Assembly (NCBI RefSeq): GCF_965208485.1
Contig: NZ_OZ242344.1
Location: 124,001 to 188,000 of the forward strand
Length of the DNA: 64,000 nt
Origin: Poriferisodalis sp965208485
GTDB taxonomy: Bacteria; Actinomycetota; Acidimicrobiia; Acidimicrobiales; Poriferisodalaceae
Reading direction: 5' to 3'
Shown: positions 44,667-54,271 of the stretch, piece by piece
How positions within the stretch are numbered: position 1 is the stretch's first letter
Layout: every line of letters starts with the position of its first letter
Program-made: the position numbers and the translations under genes
The notes under the pieces: generated by a model
The model's database searches: none
What the model saw: the letters and a program-made list of their open reading frames with translations, nothing else
Told to the model about the DNA's origin: nothing

Positions 44667-46352
44667 ATGAATGAAGCCAGCATGAGCACATCTGACACCC
44701 CCGGCACGACGCCCGAACCAGGCGCGTCGGCACCGCTCATCCGCGAGGGTGTGCGGGACCAGTCGTGGCCGGAGCGCGTCGAGATCTTTGACACGACACT
44801 TCGGGACGGCGTCCAATTCGAAGGCATCTCGGTGTCTTCGGACGACAAGCTGAAGGTGGCCCACCAGCTCGATGCCCTGGGCATCCAGTGGATCGAGGGC
44901 GGTTGGCCGGGCTCGAACCCCAAGGACGAGGAGTTCTTTGCCCGCGCCAGCACCGAGCTCGAGCTTGAGCACGCCACGTTGGTGGCGTTCGGTTCGACCC
45001 GGCGACCGCGGGGCCGTGTGGACGACGATCAGACGTTGGCTGCCCTGGTAGCTGCCGGCACTTCGACGGTGTGCATCGTCGGCAAGTCATGGGACTACCA
45101 CGTCACCGAAGCTCTCCGGCAACCGCTCAGCGAGGGCGTCGCCATGGTCGGCGACTCGATCGAGTTTCTCAAGGGAGAGGGCCTGCGTGTCTTCTTCGAC
45201 GCGGAGCACTTCTTCGACGGATACAAGAGAAACCCGGAGTTCGCGCTGTCGGTGCTCGAGGCCGCAGCGGTCAACGGAGCCGACTGCCTGGTGCTGTGCG
45301 ACACCAATGGCGGTTCGCTGCCCCACGAAGTGGAGAACATTGTGCGCGACGTCGTCGGTCACTTCGACGGCGTCCAGATCGGCATGCACACACAGAACGA
45401 CACCGGCTGTGCGGTGGCCAACGCCGTGGCCGGTGTGATTGCCGGCGCCACACATGTGCAGGGCACTGTCAACGGGTACGGCGAGCGAACCGGCAATTGC
45501 GACAACACGGTGCTGGTGCCGAACCTGACGCTCAAGATGGGGATCGAGACCGTGCCGAGGGAATGCCTGACGCGCTTCACCTCGGTGGCGCATCACGTTG
45601 CCGAGCTCATGAACATGCCGCCGCAGAACCAGCAGCCGTATGTCGGCACTTCCGCGTTCGCCCACAAAGCCGGGTTGCACACCAGTGCCATTGCGCGCCG
45701 GCCTGACAGCTACGAGCATGTCGATCCCGCGGCCGTCGGCAACAGCACGCGGTTCCTGCTGGGTGATCTCTCGGGACGGGCGTCGGTGGAGTTGAAGGCC
45801 GCCGAGCTCGGCATCGAGATCGACAAGGCCGCGATGGCTGACGTCGTGGACGAGCTGAAGCGGCTTGAGCATGCCGGCTATCACTTCGAAGTCGCCGACG
45901 CCTCACTCGAAATGCTGCTGCGCCGCGCCGCCGGGCAGACATTCGAATTCTTCAAGGTCGAGTCGTTCAAAGTGCTCGTCGAGCGCGGCCGCCAAGCCGA
46001 GTTCGACACCGAGGCGACGCTGCGCATCGTTGTGGGCGACGAGCGGCGGGTGACGGTCGGCGAGGGTGACGGCCCGGTGAACGCCCTCGACAACGCCTTC
46101 CGCCAGGCTGTGCGAGACGACTACCCCGAACTCGACGCTGTTCGCTTGACGGACTACAAGGTCCGCGTGCTCGATGCCGACCGGGGCACCGAAGCGGTCA
46201 CGCGTGTGCTCATCGATTCCACTGACGGCGAAATGACCTGGACGACGATCGGCGTCTCGGAGAACATCATCGAGGCCTCGTGGCTGGCTCTGCGCGATTC
46301 GGTCATCTACGCGCTCATGCGGCATCGTCTCGACGCCGGTTGCAGCGCATAG
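44667..46352 (+). CDS. cimA: Citramalate synthase
   Basis: 561 residues, of the long CimA type rather than LeuA. The HMGL-like TIM barrel has IFDTTLRDGVQFEGIS near 38, the metal/substrate histidines in GMHTQNDTGCAVAN and NGYGERTGNCDN, then a C-terminal LeuA dimer/regulatory domain (from about 430). It condenses pyruvate with acetyl-CoA to citramalate, the first step of threonine-independent isoleucine synthesis. An ATG at 44682 is an alternative start. Forms an operon with leuB. Confidence 0.9.
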   Translation: MNEASMSTSDTPGTTPEPGASAPLIREGVRDQSWPERVEIFDTTLRDGVQFEGISVSSDDKLKVAHQLDALGIQWIEGGWPGSNPKDEEFFARASTELELEHATLVAFGSTRRPRGRVDDDQTLAALVAAGTSTVCIVGKSWDYHVTEALRQPLSEGVAMVGDSIEFLKGEGLRVFFDAEHFFDGYKRNPEFALSVLEAAAVNGADCLVLCDTNGGSLPHEVENIVRDVVGHFDGVQIGMHTQNDTGCAVANAVAGVIAGATHVQGTVNGYGERTGNCDNTVLVPNLTLKMGIETVPRECLTRFTSVAHHVAELMNMPPQNQQPYVGTSAFAHKAGLHTSAIARRPDSYEHVDPAAVGNSTRFLLGDLSGRASVELKAAELGIEIDKAAMADVVDELKRLEHAGYHFEVADASLEMLLRRAAGQTFEFFKVESFKVLVERGRQAEFDTEATLRIVVGDERRVTVGEGDGPVNALDNAFRQAVRDDYPELDAVRLTDYKVRVLDADRGTEAVTRVLIDSTDGEMTWTTIGVSENIIEASWLALRDSVIYALMRHRLDAGCSA

Positions 46353-46421
46353 TTCAAGCACAAGCTCGAGCACACTGCCAGATGCGGCCTGCGTTGCCGC
46401 CGCTTCCTAGACTGCGCGGCC

Positions 46422-46952
46422 ATGGCTGCGCCACGTCACGTCAGGGCCGAACCGCTCGCGGTCGTCCGTTCGTACTCCTCACCGGACGTCACGCCTCGTC
46501 GCTGGGAGGCCGCCCGTCGGGGCGAATTGGCCGGTGGCCAGCCCACGGGAGCGTTTCGGGGACATCAGGGACCCGACCAAGGCTACGCGTATGGGCTGGT
46601 GCGCCTCTTCGATGACCGGGTGTATCTCACTGAGGGTCAGCATCGCGACGATGTCGACGCCGGCTGCGTGGCCATAGCCCTCAAGCGTGCCTCGATCTTC
46701 GGGCGAGCGCCGGTGGTGTGGGATCTCGAAGCCGGATATCTCGCGTTCGGCTTCCTCGATCAGCAGCCTCCCGCAGCGTTGGCAGCGCGGCGGGCGCCGC
46801 TCTTCGAGGGGGTTGCGGAGGCCCATCACTACAAGCAGCTCAGGAAGCTGGTTGCCTGCGTCCCCACAGAGGTGCTGGTGCTGACGCCGCGTGAAATCAG
46901 GCGTCGCTACGAGACCGATCCCCTGAGCCTGACGCGAGATCTGACCCAATGA
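46422..46952 (+). CDS. Protein of unknown function
   Basis: 176 residues, soluble, with no signal or membrane segment. Features: GPDQGYAYGLVRLFDD near 50, an acidic TEGQHRDDVDAGCVAIALKRASIFGRAP segment with helical character and a charged C-terminus (PREIRRRYETDPLSL). I do not recognise a family. It lies between cimA and gltX on the same strand with small gaps, so it is probably co-transcribed. The coding frame is consistent with the local high-GC codon use. Confidence 0.65.
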   Translation: MAAPRHVRAEPLAVVRSYSSPDVTPRRWEAARRGELAGGQPTGAFRGHQGPDQGYAYGLVRLFDDRVYLTEGQHRDDVDAGCVAIALKRASIFGRAPVVWDLEAGYLAFGFLDQQPPAALAARRAPLFEGVAEAHHYKQLRKLVACVPTEVLVLTPREIRRRYETDPLSLTRDLTQ

Positions 46953-46980
46953 GCGCCGATCCCAATCGCAGTACCGGCCA

Positions 46981-48372
46981 GTGCTGAGCGGCACCGCGAG
47001 CGGCGTCAGCCAGGTGTCGGTGGTCGGCGAGGGAAGCGGCGCCACGCCGGTGACTCCCCGCCCCCGGCTGCGTTTCGCACCGGCCCCCACGGGACTGCCG
47101 CACTTGGGCACGGCCAGGACGGCGCTGTTCAACTGGCTGTACGCCCGCCACTGCGGCGGCGAGATGGTGCTGCGCATCGAGGACACGAACGCCGAGCTGG
47201 CGACGAAGGCGCACATCGACCAGGTCCTCGAGATGCTCGACTGGCTGGGACTGGACTTCGATGGCGATCCAGTCTTCCAGAGCGAGCGAGGCGGTCTCTA
47301 CGACGCCGCTGTCGAACGCTGGCTCGACAGCGGGCAGGCCTATCTCGACGACGGTGCCGTGCGGTTCGCCGTTCCCTCCGAGGGCGTGACGGCTTTCGAC
47401 GACACCGTACGAGGCCGCGTCGAGTTCCCGAATGCGTCCATCGAGGACTTTGTGGTGAGGCGCAGCGATGGCAGCGCAACGTTCTTCGTCGCCAACGCCG
47501 TCGATGACCTCGACGGGGGCATCACCCATGTCGTCAGGGGCGAGGATCTGCTGAACACGACGCCCAGGGTGGTCCTGTTGCGCGCCGCACTAGGGGCAGC
47601 CGACGTGCCGATGTTCGCCCACCTGCCGCTCATTGTCGACAAGCAGCGAAAGAAGCTCTCCAAGCGGCGAGACGACGTGTCGCTCACGAGCTATCGCGAC
47701 CAAGGCGTGCTGCCGCAGGCAATGGTCAATTACTTGGCACTGCTGGGCTGGGGACCGCCAGATGGCATCGAGGTGCGGCCGCTCGCGGAGATCGTCGAGC
47801 TGTTCGACCTCGCAGACGTGAATGCGGCGCCCGCCATGTTCGACATGGGCAAGCTCACTGCGATCAATGGCGAGTACCTGCGGTCGCTCGACGACGCCGG
47901 CTTCGCTGCTGCAATCGAACCATGGGTACGCGCCAAGCCCTGGGGTGAGGCCCTTGATCTGGCGGCACTGAGCGATGTCGCCCCGCTGATTCGTGAGCGC
48001 ACGCGACTGCTGTCTGATGCTCCCGACCGCATCGCCTTTCTCTTTGCCGAGCCCGAAACGGACGCCGACGACTGGGATGCCGCGCTGGCTGCGCCGGCTG
48101 GCGACATCCTTGATCGCGCGCGTGCGGCCTTCGCCGCCTTCACCGATACCGAGTGGACCGCCGACTCTCTGCATGCCTGCCTGCGGGCGATTGGCGAGGA
48201 ATTCGGCCTCAAGCTCGGGAAGGCGCAGGCGCCCGTGCGGATCGCGATCACCGGGCGCTCGGTCGGCCCGCCGCTGTTCGAGTCGCTTGAGCTGCTGGGT
48301 CGCGACACCGCCCTGCGACGCCTCGACGAGGCGCGTCGGCGACTCGGCCGCACCGGTTTGCCGGCGGGCTGA
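46981..48372 (+). CDS. gltX: Glutamyl-tRNA synthetase
   Basis: 463 residues, class I synthetase. The HIGH-type motif is PTGLPHLGTART near 40 and the KMSKS-type motif is KKLSKRRDD near 225. The Rossmann fold and the helical anticodon-binding domain of GluRS follow. A ~28-residue unstructured N-terminal tail comes from the GTG at 46981; a later start is possible. It precedes the tRNA-Gln gene, and actinobacterial GluRS commonly also charges tRNA-Gln before amidation. Confidence 0.95.
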   Translation: MLSGTASGVSQVSVVGEGSGATPVTPRPRLRFAPAPTGLPHLGTARTALFNWLYARHCGGEMVLRIEDTNAELATKAHIDQVLEMLDWLGLDFDGDPVFQSERGGLYDAAVERWLDSGQAYLDDGAVRFAVPSEGVTAFDDTVRGRVEFPNASIEDFVVRRSDGSATFFVANAVDDLDGGITHVVRGEDLLNTTPRVVLLRAALGAADVPMFAHLPLIVDKQRKKLSKRRDDVSLTSYRDQGVLPQAMVNYLALLGWGPPDGIEVRPLAEIVELFDLADVNAAPAMFDMGKLTAINGEYLRSLDDAGFAAAIEPWVRAKPWGEALDLAALSDVAPLIRERTRLLSDAPDRIAFLFAEPETDADDWDAALAAPAGDILDRARAAFAAFTDTEWTADSLHACLRAIGEEFGLKLGKAQAPVRIAITGRSVGPPLFESLELLGRDTALRRLDEARRRLGRTGLPAG

Positions 48373-48426
48373 CGCGCCACTGCCGGCGGGTCATCGCGAT
48401 GCTGCGCCACTAGCCTGATCGGGTTC

Positions 48427-48501
48427 TCGGGGATGGTGTAATTGGCAACACAACTGGTTCTGGTCCAGTCATTGGGGGTTCGAGTCCTCCTCCCCGAACC
48501 A
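48427..48501 (+). tRNA. tRNA-Gln (CTG)
   Basis: Acceptor stem TCGGGGA/TCCCCGA, D-arm GTG-CAC, anticodon stem ACTGG/CCAGT with loop TTCTGGT (anticodon CTG), T-arm GGGGG-TTCGAGT-CCTCC, discriminator A, and an encoded CCA at 48499-48501. All stems pair, with one G-T in the T-arm. Confidence 0.96.
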
Positions 48502-48821
48502 GTCTTGAGAGCGGCGACCGGCGAGCACGCGCCCGATCCGGCCGGCCCGGTGCACAGGCGGGTTCGCCGCCGAGAGAATCTGCACTTGCCGCTCTGTCGC
48601 GACCTAATGGTGCGTCGGCAATTTGCGCAGGGCCTGCCGAAGCCTGTTTCCGCAGGTCAGCGGGCCGTGACCTGCCCGCAAGAAAACCGCGACACACCAC
48701 TAGCATCACCCGCTGTCCCGGCCAGCGTGGGGTTCCATCGAGAAAGCCACGGAGTTGGGCCGACCTGATAACTTGCCTGCGTCGGCCACATGGTCGGCGC
48801 AGACCGGAGGGGGTAGAGCGC
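48502..48821. other. Intergenic region before the liv operon
   Basis: 320 bases between tRNA-Gln and the ABC operon. It contains copy 2 of the 100-bp element and a GGAGGGGG ribosome-binding site just before 48822. No other gene is visible. The operon promoter should lie between 48704 and 48800. Confidence 0.6.
48604..48703. mobile_element. 100-bp MITE-like element, copy 2
   Basis: Ends CTAATGGTGCGTCG and CGACACACCACTAG; same length and orientation as the copy at 21129. The interior shares GCAGGTCAGCG and a GAAAAC-GCGACACACCAC end. An internal hairpin GCAGGTCA/TGACCTGC is clearer than in copy 1. Confidence 0.75.
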
Positions 48822-49583
48822 GTGGCGTTGCTGGAAGTCCAGGACATCTCCGTGCAATTCGGCGGCATCCGTGCGCTCGACGATCTGTCGTTCTCCTTGG
48901 ACGAAGGTCAGATACTCGGACTCATCGGACCGAACGGCGCGGGCAAGACCACCCTGTTCAACGTGGTCAGCCGGATCTACGACCCGACAACGGGATCGGT
49001 GAGCTTCGACGGGCACGACCTGCTCTCGATGCCGGCCCACCAGATCAGTCGGCTCGGTGTGTACCGCACGTTCCAGAACCTTGCCTTGTGGCGAGGCATG
49101 ACCGTGATCGAGAACGTGATGGTCGGCGACCACACCAACACCAAGGCCAACTTTTTCACTGCAGCGTTCCGGCTGGGAACCCGCAGCGAAGAAAAGGATC
49201 TTCGACGCCGAGCCTGGGAGGCACTCGAAGAGCTGGATCTCGAGGAATTCGCCTACCACCCGGCGGCCGGTCTGCCGTTCGGCACGCTCAAGCGCATCGA
49301 GCTGGCTCGGGCGCTGATCTCCAGCCCGCGCCTGATCATGCTCGACGAGCCCGCCTCGGGCCTCACTCATGCCGAAGTCGACTCGCTCGCCCAGGACATC
49401 AAAGACCTGCGCGATCGACACAGCCTTTCGATTCTCTTGGTGGAGCATCACATGCGCATGGTGCTGAACATCAGCGAGCACCTCGTGGTGCTCAACTTCG
49501 GCCGCAAGATCGCCGACGGCCATCCCGACGTTGTGCGGAACGATCCGGAGGTCATCGAGGCGTACCTGGGGAGTTCGTCATGA
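48822..49583 (+). CDS. livG: Branched-chain amino-acid-type ABC transporter, ATPase (LivG type)
   Basis: 253 residues. Walker A GPNGAGKTTLFN near 38, an FQNLALWRGMTVIENV Q-loop region, a degenerate signature LPFGTLKRIELARAL (instead of LSGGQ), Walker B LIMLDEPASGLTH and LLVEHHMRMV. The C-terminal BCA_ABC_TP_C segment is present. The GTG start follows GGAGGGGG. It overlaps livF by four bases. Confidence 0.92.
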   Translation: MALLEVQDISVQFGGIRALDDLSFSLDEGQILGLIGPNGAGKTTLFNVVSRIYDPTTGSVSFDGHDLLSMPAHQISRLGVYRTFQNLALWRGMTVIENVMVGDHTNTKANFFTAAFRLGTRSEEKDLRRRAWEALEELDLEEFAYHPAAGLPFGTLKRIELARALISSPRLIMLDEPASGLTHAEVDSLAQDIKDLRDRHSLSILLVEHHMRMVLNISEHLVVLNFGRKIADGHPDVVRNDPEVIEAYLGSSS

Positions 49584-50293
49584 CAAGTCTGATGCTGAAG
49601 GTCGAGGACCTGCATGCTCGGTATGGCGCGGTCGAGGTATTGCGTGGCCTCGACTTCGAAGTACCTGAGGGCAACGTCGTCGTGGTGCTCGGCGCCAACG
49701 GCGCCGGCAAGACCACCACGCTGCGTGCGCTGTGCAATATGTGCACGACCACCGGAACGATCCTGTTCGAAGGCGAGGACATTTCCCGCTCAAAGACCGC
49801 CGACATCGTGCGGCGCGGCGTCGCCCACGTACCGCAAGGCCGAGGCACCTTCCCTGAGCTCTCGGTGATGGACAACCTCAAGATCGGTGCCTACATCCGG
49901 CGGGACAAAGAGGTCACCGCCGACATCGACCGCTGGTTCGAGATTTTTCCCCGGCTCGAAGAGCGCCGCGATCAGCTCGCAGGCTCACTCTCAGGCGGCG
50001 AGCAGCAGATGCTGGCCGTTGCCCGCGCGTTGATGTGCCGGCCGAGGCTGCTGCTGCTTGACGAGCCGTCGCTGGGTCTGGCGCCGCTCATCATCGAAGA
50101 CCTGTTCGAACGCTTCACCCAGCTCAATAAGGAAACCGGGCTGACGATGCTCCTCGTAGAGCAGAACGCCAACCTGGCACTGGATATGGCCGACTACGGC
50201 TATGTGATCGAGAGCGGCGAGATCGCTCTGCAAGGACCAGCCGACCAGCTCAAGAACGATCCTGCTGTGCAGGAAGCGTACTTGGGCGCTTGA
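49580..50293 (+). CDS. livF: Branched-chain amino-acid-type ABC transporter, ATPase (LivF type)
   Basis: 237 residues from the ATG overlapping the livG stop. Walker A GANGAGKTTTLRAL near 38, VAHVPQGRGTFPELSV (LivF-typical), signature LSGGEQQMLAVARALM, Walker B LLLLDEPSLGLAPL and LLVEQNANLALDMAD. Standard length. It is translationally coupled to livG. Confidence 0.95.
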   Translation: MTSLMLKVEDLHARYGAVEVLRGLDFEVPEGNVVVVLGANGAGKTTTLRALCNMCTTTGTILFEGEDISRSKTADIVRRGVAHVPQGRGTFPELSVMDNLKIGAYIRRDKEVTADIDRWFEIFPRLEERRDQLAGSLSGGEQQMLAVARALMCRPRLLLLDEPSLGLAPLIIEDLFERFTQLNKETGLTMLLVEQNANLALDMADYGYVIESGEIALQGPADQLKNDPAVQEAYLGA

Positions 50294-50315
50294 TCCGTAG
50301 GTACGGGGGCACACC

Positions 50316-51374
50316 ATGAACTGGAACTGGGGGATTCTCCCGGACTACATCATGAACGGGTTGCGCGACGGTGCCCTGTATGCCGCTGTCGCTCTCGCAC
50401 TGGTGCTGATATTCAAGGCCACGACCTTGATCAACTTTGCCACCGGCGAGTTGGCAATGATTGGTGCTTTCTTCGTCTACGTGCTGAATATCGAGCAGGG
50501 CCTCTGGCTGTGGCTTTCGATCCTCATCGCCATGGGGATCAGTGCTGTGATCGGCGCAGCCGTTGAAAGGGCACTCGTCAGACCATTCGACCCAGATGAC
50601 CATCTACCTGTAGTGCTGATTACTTTGGGTCTGTTTTTGATACTCAACGCGATTGCCGGCGACATCTGGGAATTCCAACTCCGTGCAGTGAATGATCCAT
50701 TCGGAGCGTTTCCGACTTGGGTGCCCAACGGAAGCGAGCTGAAGAAGACTCGTGATGGAACTCTCGCATGTGCCGAGGACTCCTTGGGCGAATTGGTTGA
50801 GGTTGCTGCTGGCACGGTTGACGCCGAACCCTGCGCGCTGGTCGGTCGAACGTTCTGGGAGCTGTTTGGCACTCGCCTCCATTACCGAACTCTCGGTACG
50901 CTGGTCACGCTCGGGCTGACGCTGGTCCTGCTGGCGATCATTTTGGGCAAGACCAAGGCAGGGCTAAGTTTCCGGGCAGTCTCGTCGAATGTCGAATCTG
51001 CCCGGCTTGTCGGCGTGAACACGGGCCGCACGCTTGGATTCGGCTGGGCTCTGGCATCGGTGTTTGGCACCTTGGGCGCTGTGTTGGCGGCTCCGGTGTT
51101 GGGTGGCATCAGTCCCACACTGATGGCGACGGTACTTATCTATGCCTTGGCCGCGGCAGCGTTGGGCGGCCTCGACAGCCTCGGAGGCGCCGTCGTCGGC
51201 GGCTTGCTGGTCGGGCTCATCAAGTCCGTTCTGGCTTCGTGGTTTGGCGTCATCGTGCTGGGCCAGGACTATTTCTCAATTTTGGAGCTAGCGCTCGCAT
51301 TCCTTGTGATCCTGTTTGTGCTCTTGTTCCGTCCCACGGGTCTCTTCGGAACCCGCCGCATCGAGCGCGTCTAG
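50316..51374 (+). CDS. livH: Branched-chain amino-acid-type ABC permease, LivH type (first copy)
   Basis: 352 residues, somewhat longer than usual. The LivH pattern is clear: LRDGALYAAVALALVLIFKATTLINFATGE near the start, a long loop, then GLSFRAVSSNVESARLVGVNTG (coupling helix) and GGLDSLGGAVVGGLLVGL. An extracytoplasmic insert of about 60 residues (near 130-190) with three cysteines is not typical. Confidence 0.92.
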   Translation: MNWNWGILPDYIMNGLRDGALYAAVALALVLIFKATTLINFATGELAMIGAFFVYVLNIEQGLWLWLSILIAMGISAVIGAAVERALVRPFDPDDHLPVVLITLGLFLILNAIAGDIWEFQLRAVNDPFGAFPTWVPNGSELKKTRDGTLACAEDSLGELVEVAAGTVDAEPCALVGRTFWELFGTRLHYRTLGTLVTLGLTLVLLAIILGKTKAGLSFRAVSSNVESARLVGVNTGRTLGFGWALASVFGTLGAVLAAPVLGGISPTLMATVLIYALAAAALGGLDSLGGAVVGGLLVGLIKSVLASWFGVIVLGQDYFSILELALAFLVILFVLLFRPTGLFGTRRIERV

Positions 51375-51403
51375 CTCAACGAATCAAGGGGAGTTGCTGA
51401 AGA

Positions 51404-53239
51404 ATGAGTTCTCCACTGCTCATCGTTTCCAAGGGGAGCACCCAGTATCGCCAGTGGCGCATTCTGAGCTGGGGCTACGCCGTTGCGCTTGCCGTCTTGG
51501 TGCCATTGGTACTACAGCCATTTCAGATAGGCCGTATGAACCAATCGCTGGTGTTCGTGGTTGCGGTTCTCGCGGTCAATTTGGTCGTGGGCTTCAATGG
51601 CATTCTCGCGCTGGGTCATTCGGCATTCATGGGCATTGGGGCCTTTGTCGCCGCGTCCATGGTGCAAGATGAGCTGTGGGACTACTGGATGGTCATACCG
51701 CTCGTATTGGTCGTTGGCTTTGCAGTTGGGCTGATCATTGGCTTACCCGCGTTGCGCGTCAAGGGACTGTACCTAGCGCTTATCACCATTGCCCAAGCTG
51801 CGGTATTCCCGTCAGTGCTCAAGATTGACGAACTCGGTATCGCGGAGCGTACTGGTGGCCCGAACGGTCGCAGAGTTGAAGAAGAGGTCGACCGTCAAGC
51901 GGAAGGCTTCTCCAGCTGGTTCGAATGGCTGCCCGGTGTGGACGGCACCCGCGGTTCAGCCGCTTACCGCTATTGGATCCTGCTCCTCATTACTGTTCTT
52001 GCCATCGCGCTGGTTCGGAACATCATACGCAGCAGGCCCGGTCGAGCCGTACTCGCGATTCGCGACAACGAGGCGGGTGCTGCTGTGTACGGCGTCAATC
52101 TTCCGTTGTATAAGACGGTCAACTTCGCCTTGAGTGCCTCATTGGGATCGCTTGCTGGCCTGATGTGGTGCTTGGACAAGGGTTTTGTCGGAGAGCAGGA
52201 CTTTACGTTCATTCTCGCCATCGACTTGATCATTGGTCTGGTGATTGGTGGTGTCGGCACTCTTCAGGGTTCAGTGCTTGGTGGGCTCTTTGTCGTTTGG
52301 GTGCGAGACTTCACCAAGCGTCTGCCGGTGATACCGCTGGGTTTCTATGAACTCAGCGGTGATGGACCACTCTCAGCAGCGATTTTCGGCATCATTCTCA
52401 TTCTGTTCACGTTCTTCGCGCCCGGAGGCATAGCCTCCATGATTACGGCAGTGCAGAAGAGGATCATTCAGGTTGTACCACTGACTCCGGCGGGCAATCC
52501 CGTCACGCCGCTTGAACGCCTCGACCCGGGTCCGTCTTCAGTCCGGTCGGCATGGGCGCTCAGGCTCGCAGTCATCGGCCCAGTGTTGCTGGTCGTCGGC
52601 TGGATCTTGATGAACGTCGACAATCTCATCGTCGGCACGTTTGCCTTCATGGCACGGTTTGCAATAGTGCTGCTCGCTCCCATCGTCGTTTTCGTCGCCA
52701 TGAACGAGTTGCGAGCGGCTAAGGCCGGTTTACGTGGGGATAACGCAGCACAAGTCAGCGCTCAAGCCAAGATGGCGGGCGTGCTGGGCGTTCTCAGTTT
52801 TGCCTACATCAAGACGTTCGCCCTCAATGTTGCGTTGCGGGCTCACCATGTCGGCCACCTTGCGCGAAAAGCCTCGCTGGAAGTGGACGGTCGAGCACGA
52901 CCGGCGATTCCAGTCCTCAATGAGGCAGCGAAGTCCGAGGGGTTCGAAGGCGCTGCGGTTGAGTTCTGCGCCACGAATCCTTCGGGCGATTTCAATGGCA
53001 ACCAAATCAGTGATCTGTGCGAAATCGCGGGTGAGGCGGCTGAGGCGGCAGACACCCCGGTGGGTTTCTGGCTGGTTGGCTGGTCGACTCAGAGCACCTT
53101 GGCAATGGTCTTGAGCATCATTGCCTTCGTGGGTACCATCTTTGTCGGGTTGCGGTACTTCGTTTTCTCCGCTTTCTCCGCTGAGAAGCCTGAGGCACCC
53201 TCCGAGCCACGTTCTGAGGATGCCAACGCATCCGCTTGA
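51404..53239 (+). CDS. livM: Branched-chain amino-acid-type ABC permease, LivM type, with a long C-terminal extension
   Basis: 611 residues; LivM is usually 300-430. The core (1-360) has LVVGFNGILALGHSAFMGIG, GLPALRVKGLYLALITIAQA, AVLAIRDNEAGAAVYGVNL and GVGTLQGSVLGGLF. After FFAPGGIASM come ~240 further residues: two or three membrane helices (AWALRLAVIGPVLLVVG and the following one), a helix near 465, a soluble segment (NPSGDFNGNQISDLCE, Ca-loop-like) and a last helix before an acidic tail. The role of the extension is unknown. Confidence 0.9.
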   Translation: MSSPLLIVSKGSTQYRQWRILSWGYAVALAVLVPLVLQPFQIGRMNQSLVFVVAVLAVNLVVGFNGILALGHSAFMGIGAFVAASMVQDELWDYWMVIPLVLVVGFAVGLIIGLPALRVKGLYLALITIAQAAVFPSVLKIDELGIAERTGGPNGRRVEEEVDRQAEGFSSWFEWLPGVDGTRGSAAYRYWILLLITVLAIALVRNIIRSRPGRAVLAIRDNEAGAAVYGVNLPLYKTVNFALSASLGSLAGLMWCLDKGFVGEQDFTFILAIDLIIGLVIGGVGTLQGSVLGGLFVVWVRDFTKRLPVIPLGFYELSGDGPLSAAIFGIILILFTFFAPGGIASMITAVQKRIIQVVPLTPAGNPVTPLERLDPGPSSVRSAWALRLAVIGPVLLVVGWILMNVDNLIVGTFAFMARFAIVLLAPIVVFVAMNELRAAKAGLRGDNAAQVSAQAKMAGVLGVLSFAYIKTFALNVALRAHHVGHLARKASLEVDGRARPAIPVLNEAAKSEGFEGAAVEFCATNPSGDFNGNQISDLCEIAGEAAEAADTPVGFWLVGWSTQSTLAMVLSIIAFVGTIFVGLRYFVFSAFSAEKPEAPSEPRSEDANASA

Positions 53240-53326
53240 TATCGGTATGGTCTCTTGAGCACAGCTGCCAGTATGAGTGAGTGCATCTCGGACTCGTAGG
53301 GCTGTCGAGAAGGCTGAATCGCTGAC

Positions 53327-54271
53327 GTGGATGCTGTTCTGCTGTTGCAGCGAGTTTTTGACACGTTGCTGAATGGTGCGATCTACTCCTCATTGGCAAT
53401 TGCGCTAGCGATCGTCGTCCGGTCTACGGGCCTGCTGAATTTCGCTCAGGGAGAGATGGCGACGTTCTCGGCGTACGTTGCCTTTGTTCTGTTGAGTGGC
53501 CCGACACCAGGACTATCGGGGGGCAGCTTGGTGGCTTGGGTTGGCGCCCCTCTGACTGTTCCAGTGGCGATTTCCATAGCCGTGGTTCTTGGGGCTGTTG
53601 CCGGCGGGGTGACTGAGCGAGTTCTCATTCGCCCGCTGAGACACGCTCCTGAGTTGGCGGTAGTGAGCATGACTGTTGGGCTGTTCTTGGGCCTGAATTC
53701 GCTAGTGGAGCAATGGTGGGGCACAGCCCCCCGGCCATTTCCGCCAGTGTTTCCTAGCGAACTGGACGACTTCCTCGCGATCGCCGGTGCGCGGCTGCGG
53801 ATCTCGGTCGTCGGTACTTGGATCACGTTGCTCGCGTTGTTGGCGCTCTTGGTAGCTGTGCTGAAGTGGACGCGAATTGGCCTGGCATTCCGTGCGGTGT
53901 CGTCAGACCGAGTGTCAGCCGATCTCAACGGAATCCGATCTGGAAGCGTGCTGATGTACGGCTGGGTGTTGGCAGCAGGCCTAGGGGCTACAGCTGCTGC
54001 GCTGAGTGCGAATGTTGTCGTACTTGAGCCTCAGATGATGCAGCGAGTGCTCGTGTATGCCTTCGCTGCGACAACGCTTGGCGGCCTCGACTCGCCCAAG
54101 GGGGCACTTATCGGCGGAGTTCTGGTTGCATTGGCGGAGACGCTGATTCCTGCATACGTCCCGTTCATCGGATTCGAGCTCAGCGTGGTGCCAGCGCTGC
54201 TTGCGATGGTCGCCGTGCTGATGGTGCGCCCGACTGGGCTATTCGGCACTGAACGAGTCGAACGCGCGTGA
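53327..54271 (+). CDS. livH: Branched-chain amino-acid-type ABC permease, LivH type (second copy)
   Basis: 314 residues from a GTG at 53327. LLNGAIYSSLAIALAIVVRSTGLLNFAQGE is typical, followed by IGLAFRAVSSDRVSADLNGI and LGGLDSPKGALIGGVLVAL. The sequence is clearly different from the first LivH, so this is an ancient second permease rather than a recent duplicate. It overlaps the next gene by four bases (GTGA). Confidence 0.93.
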   Translation: MDAVLLLQRVFDTLLNGAIYSSLAIALAIVVRSTGLLNFAQGEMATFSAYVAFVLLSGPTPGLSGGSLVAWVGAPLTVPVAISIAVVLGAVAGGVTERVLIRPLRHAPELAVVSMTVGLFLGLNSLVEQWWGTAPRPFPPVFPSELDDFLAIAGARLRISVVGTWITLLALLALLVAVLKWTRIGLAFRAVSSDRVSADLNGIRSGSVLMYGWVLAAGLGATAAALSANVVVLEPQMMQRVLVYAFAATTLGGLDSPKGALIGGVLVALAETLIPAYVPFIGFELSVVPALLAMVAVLMVRPTGLFGTERVERA

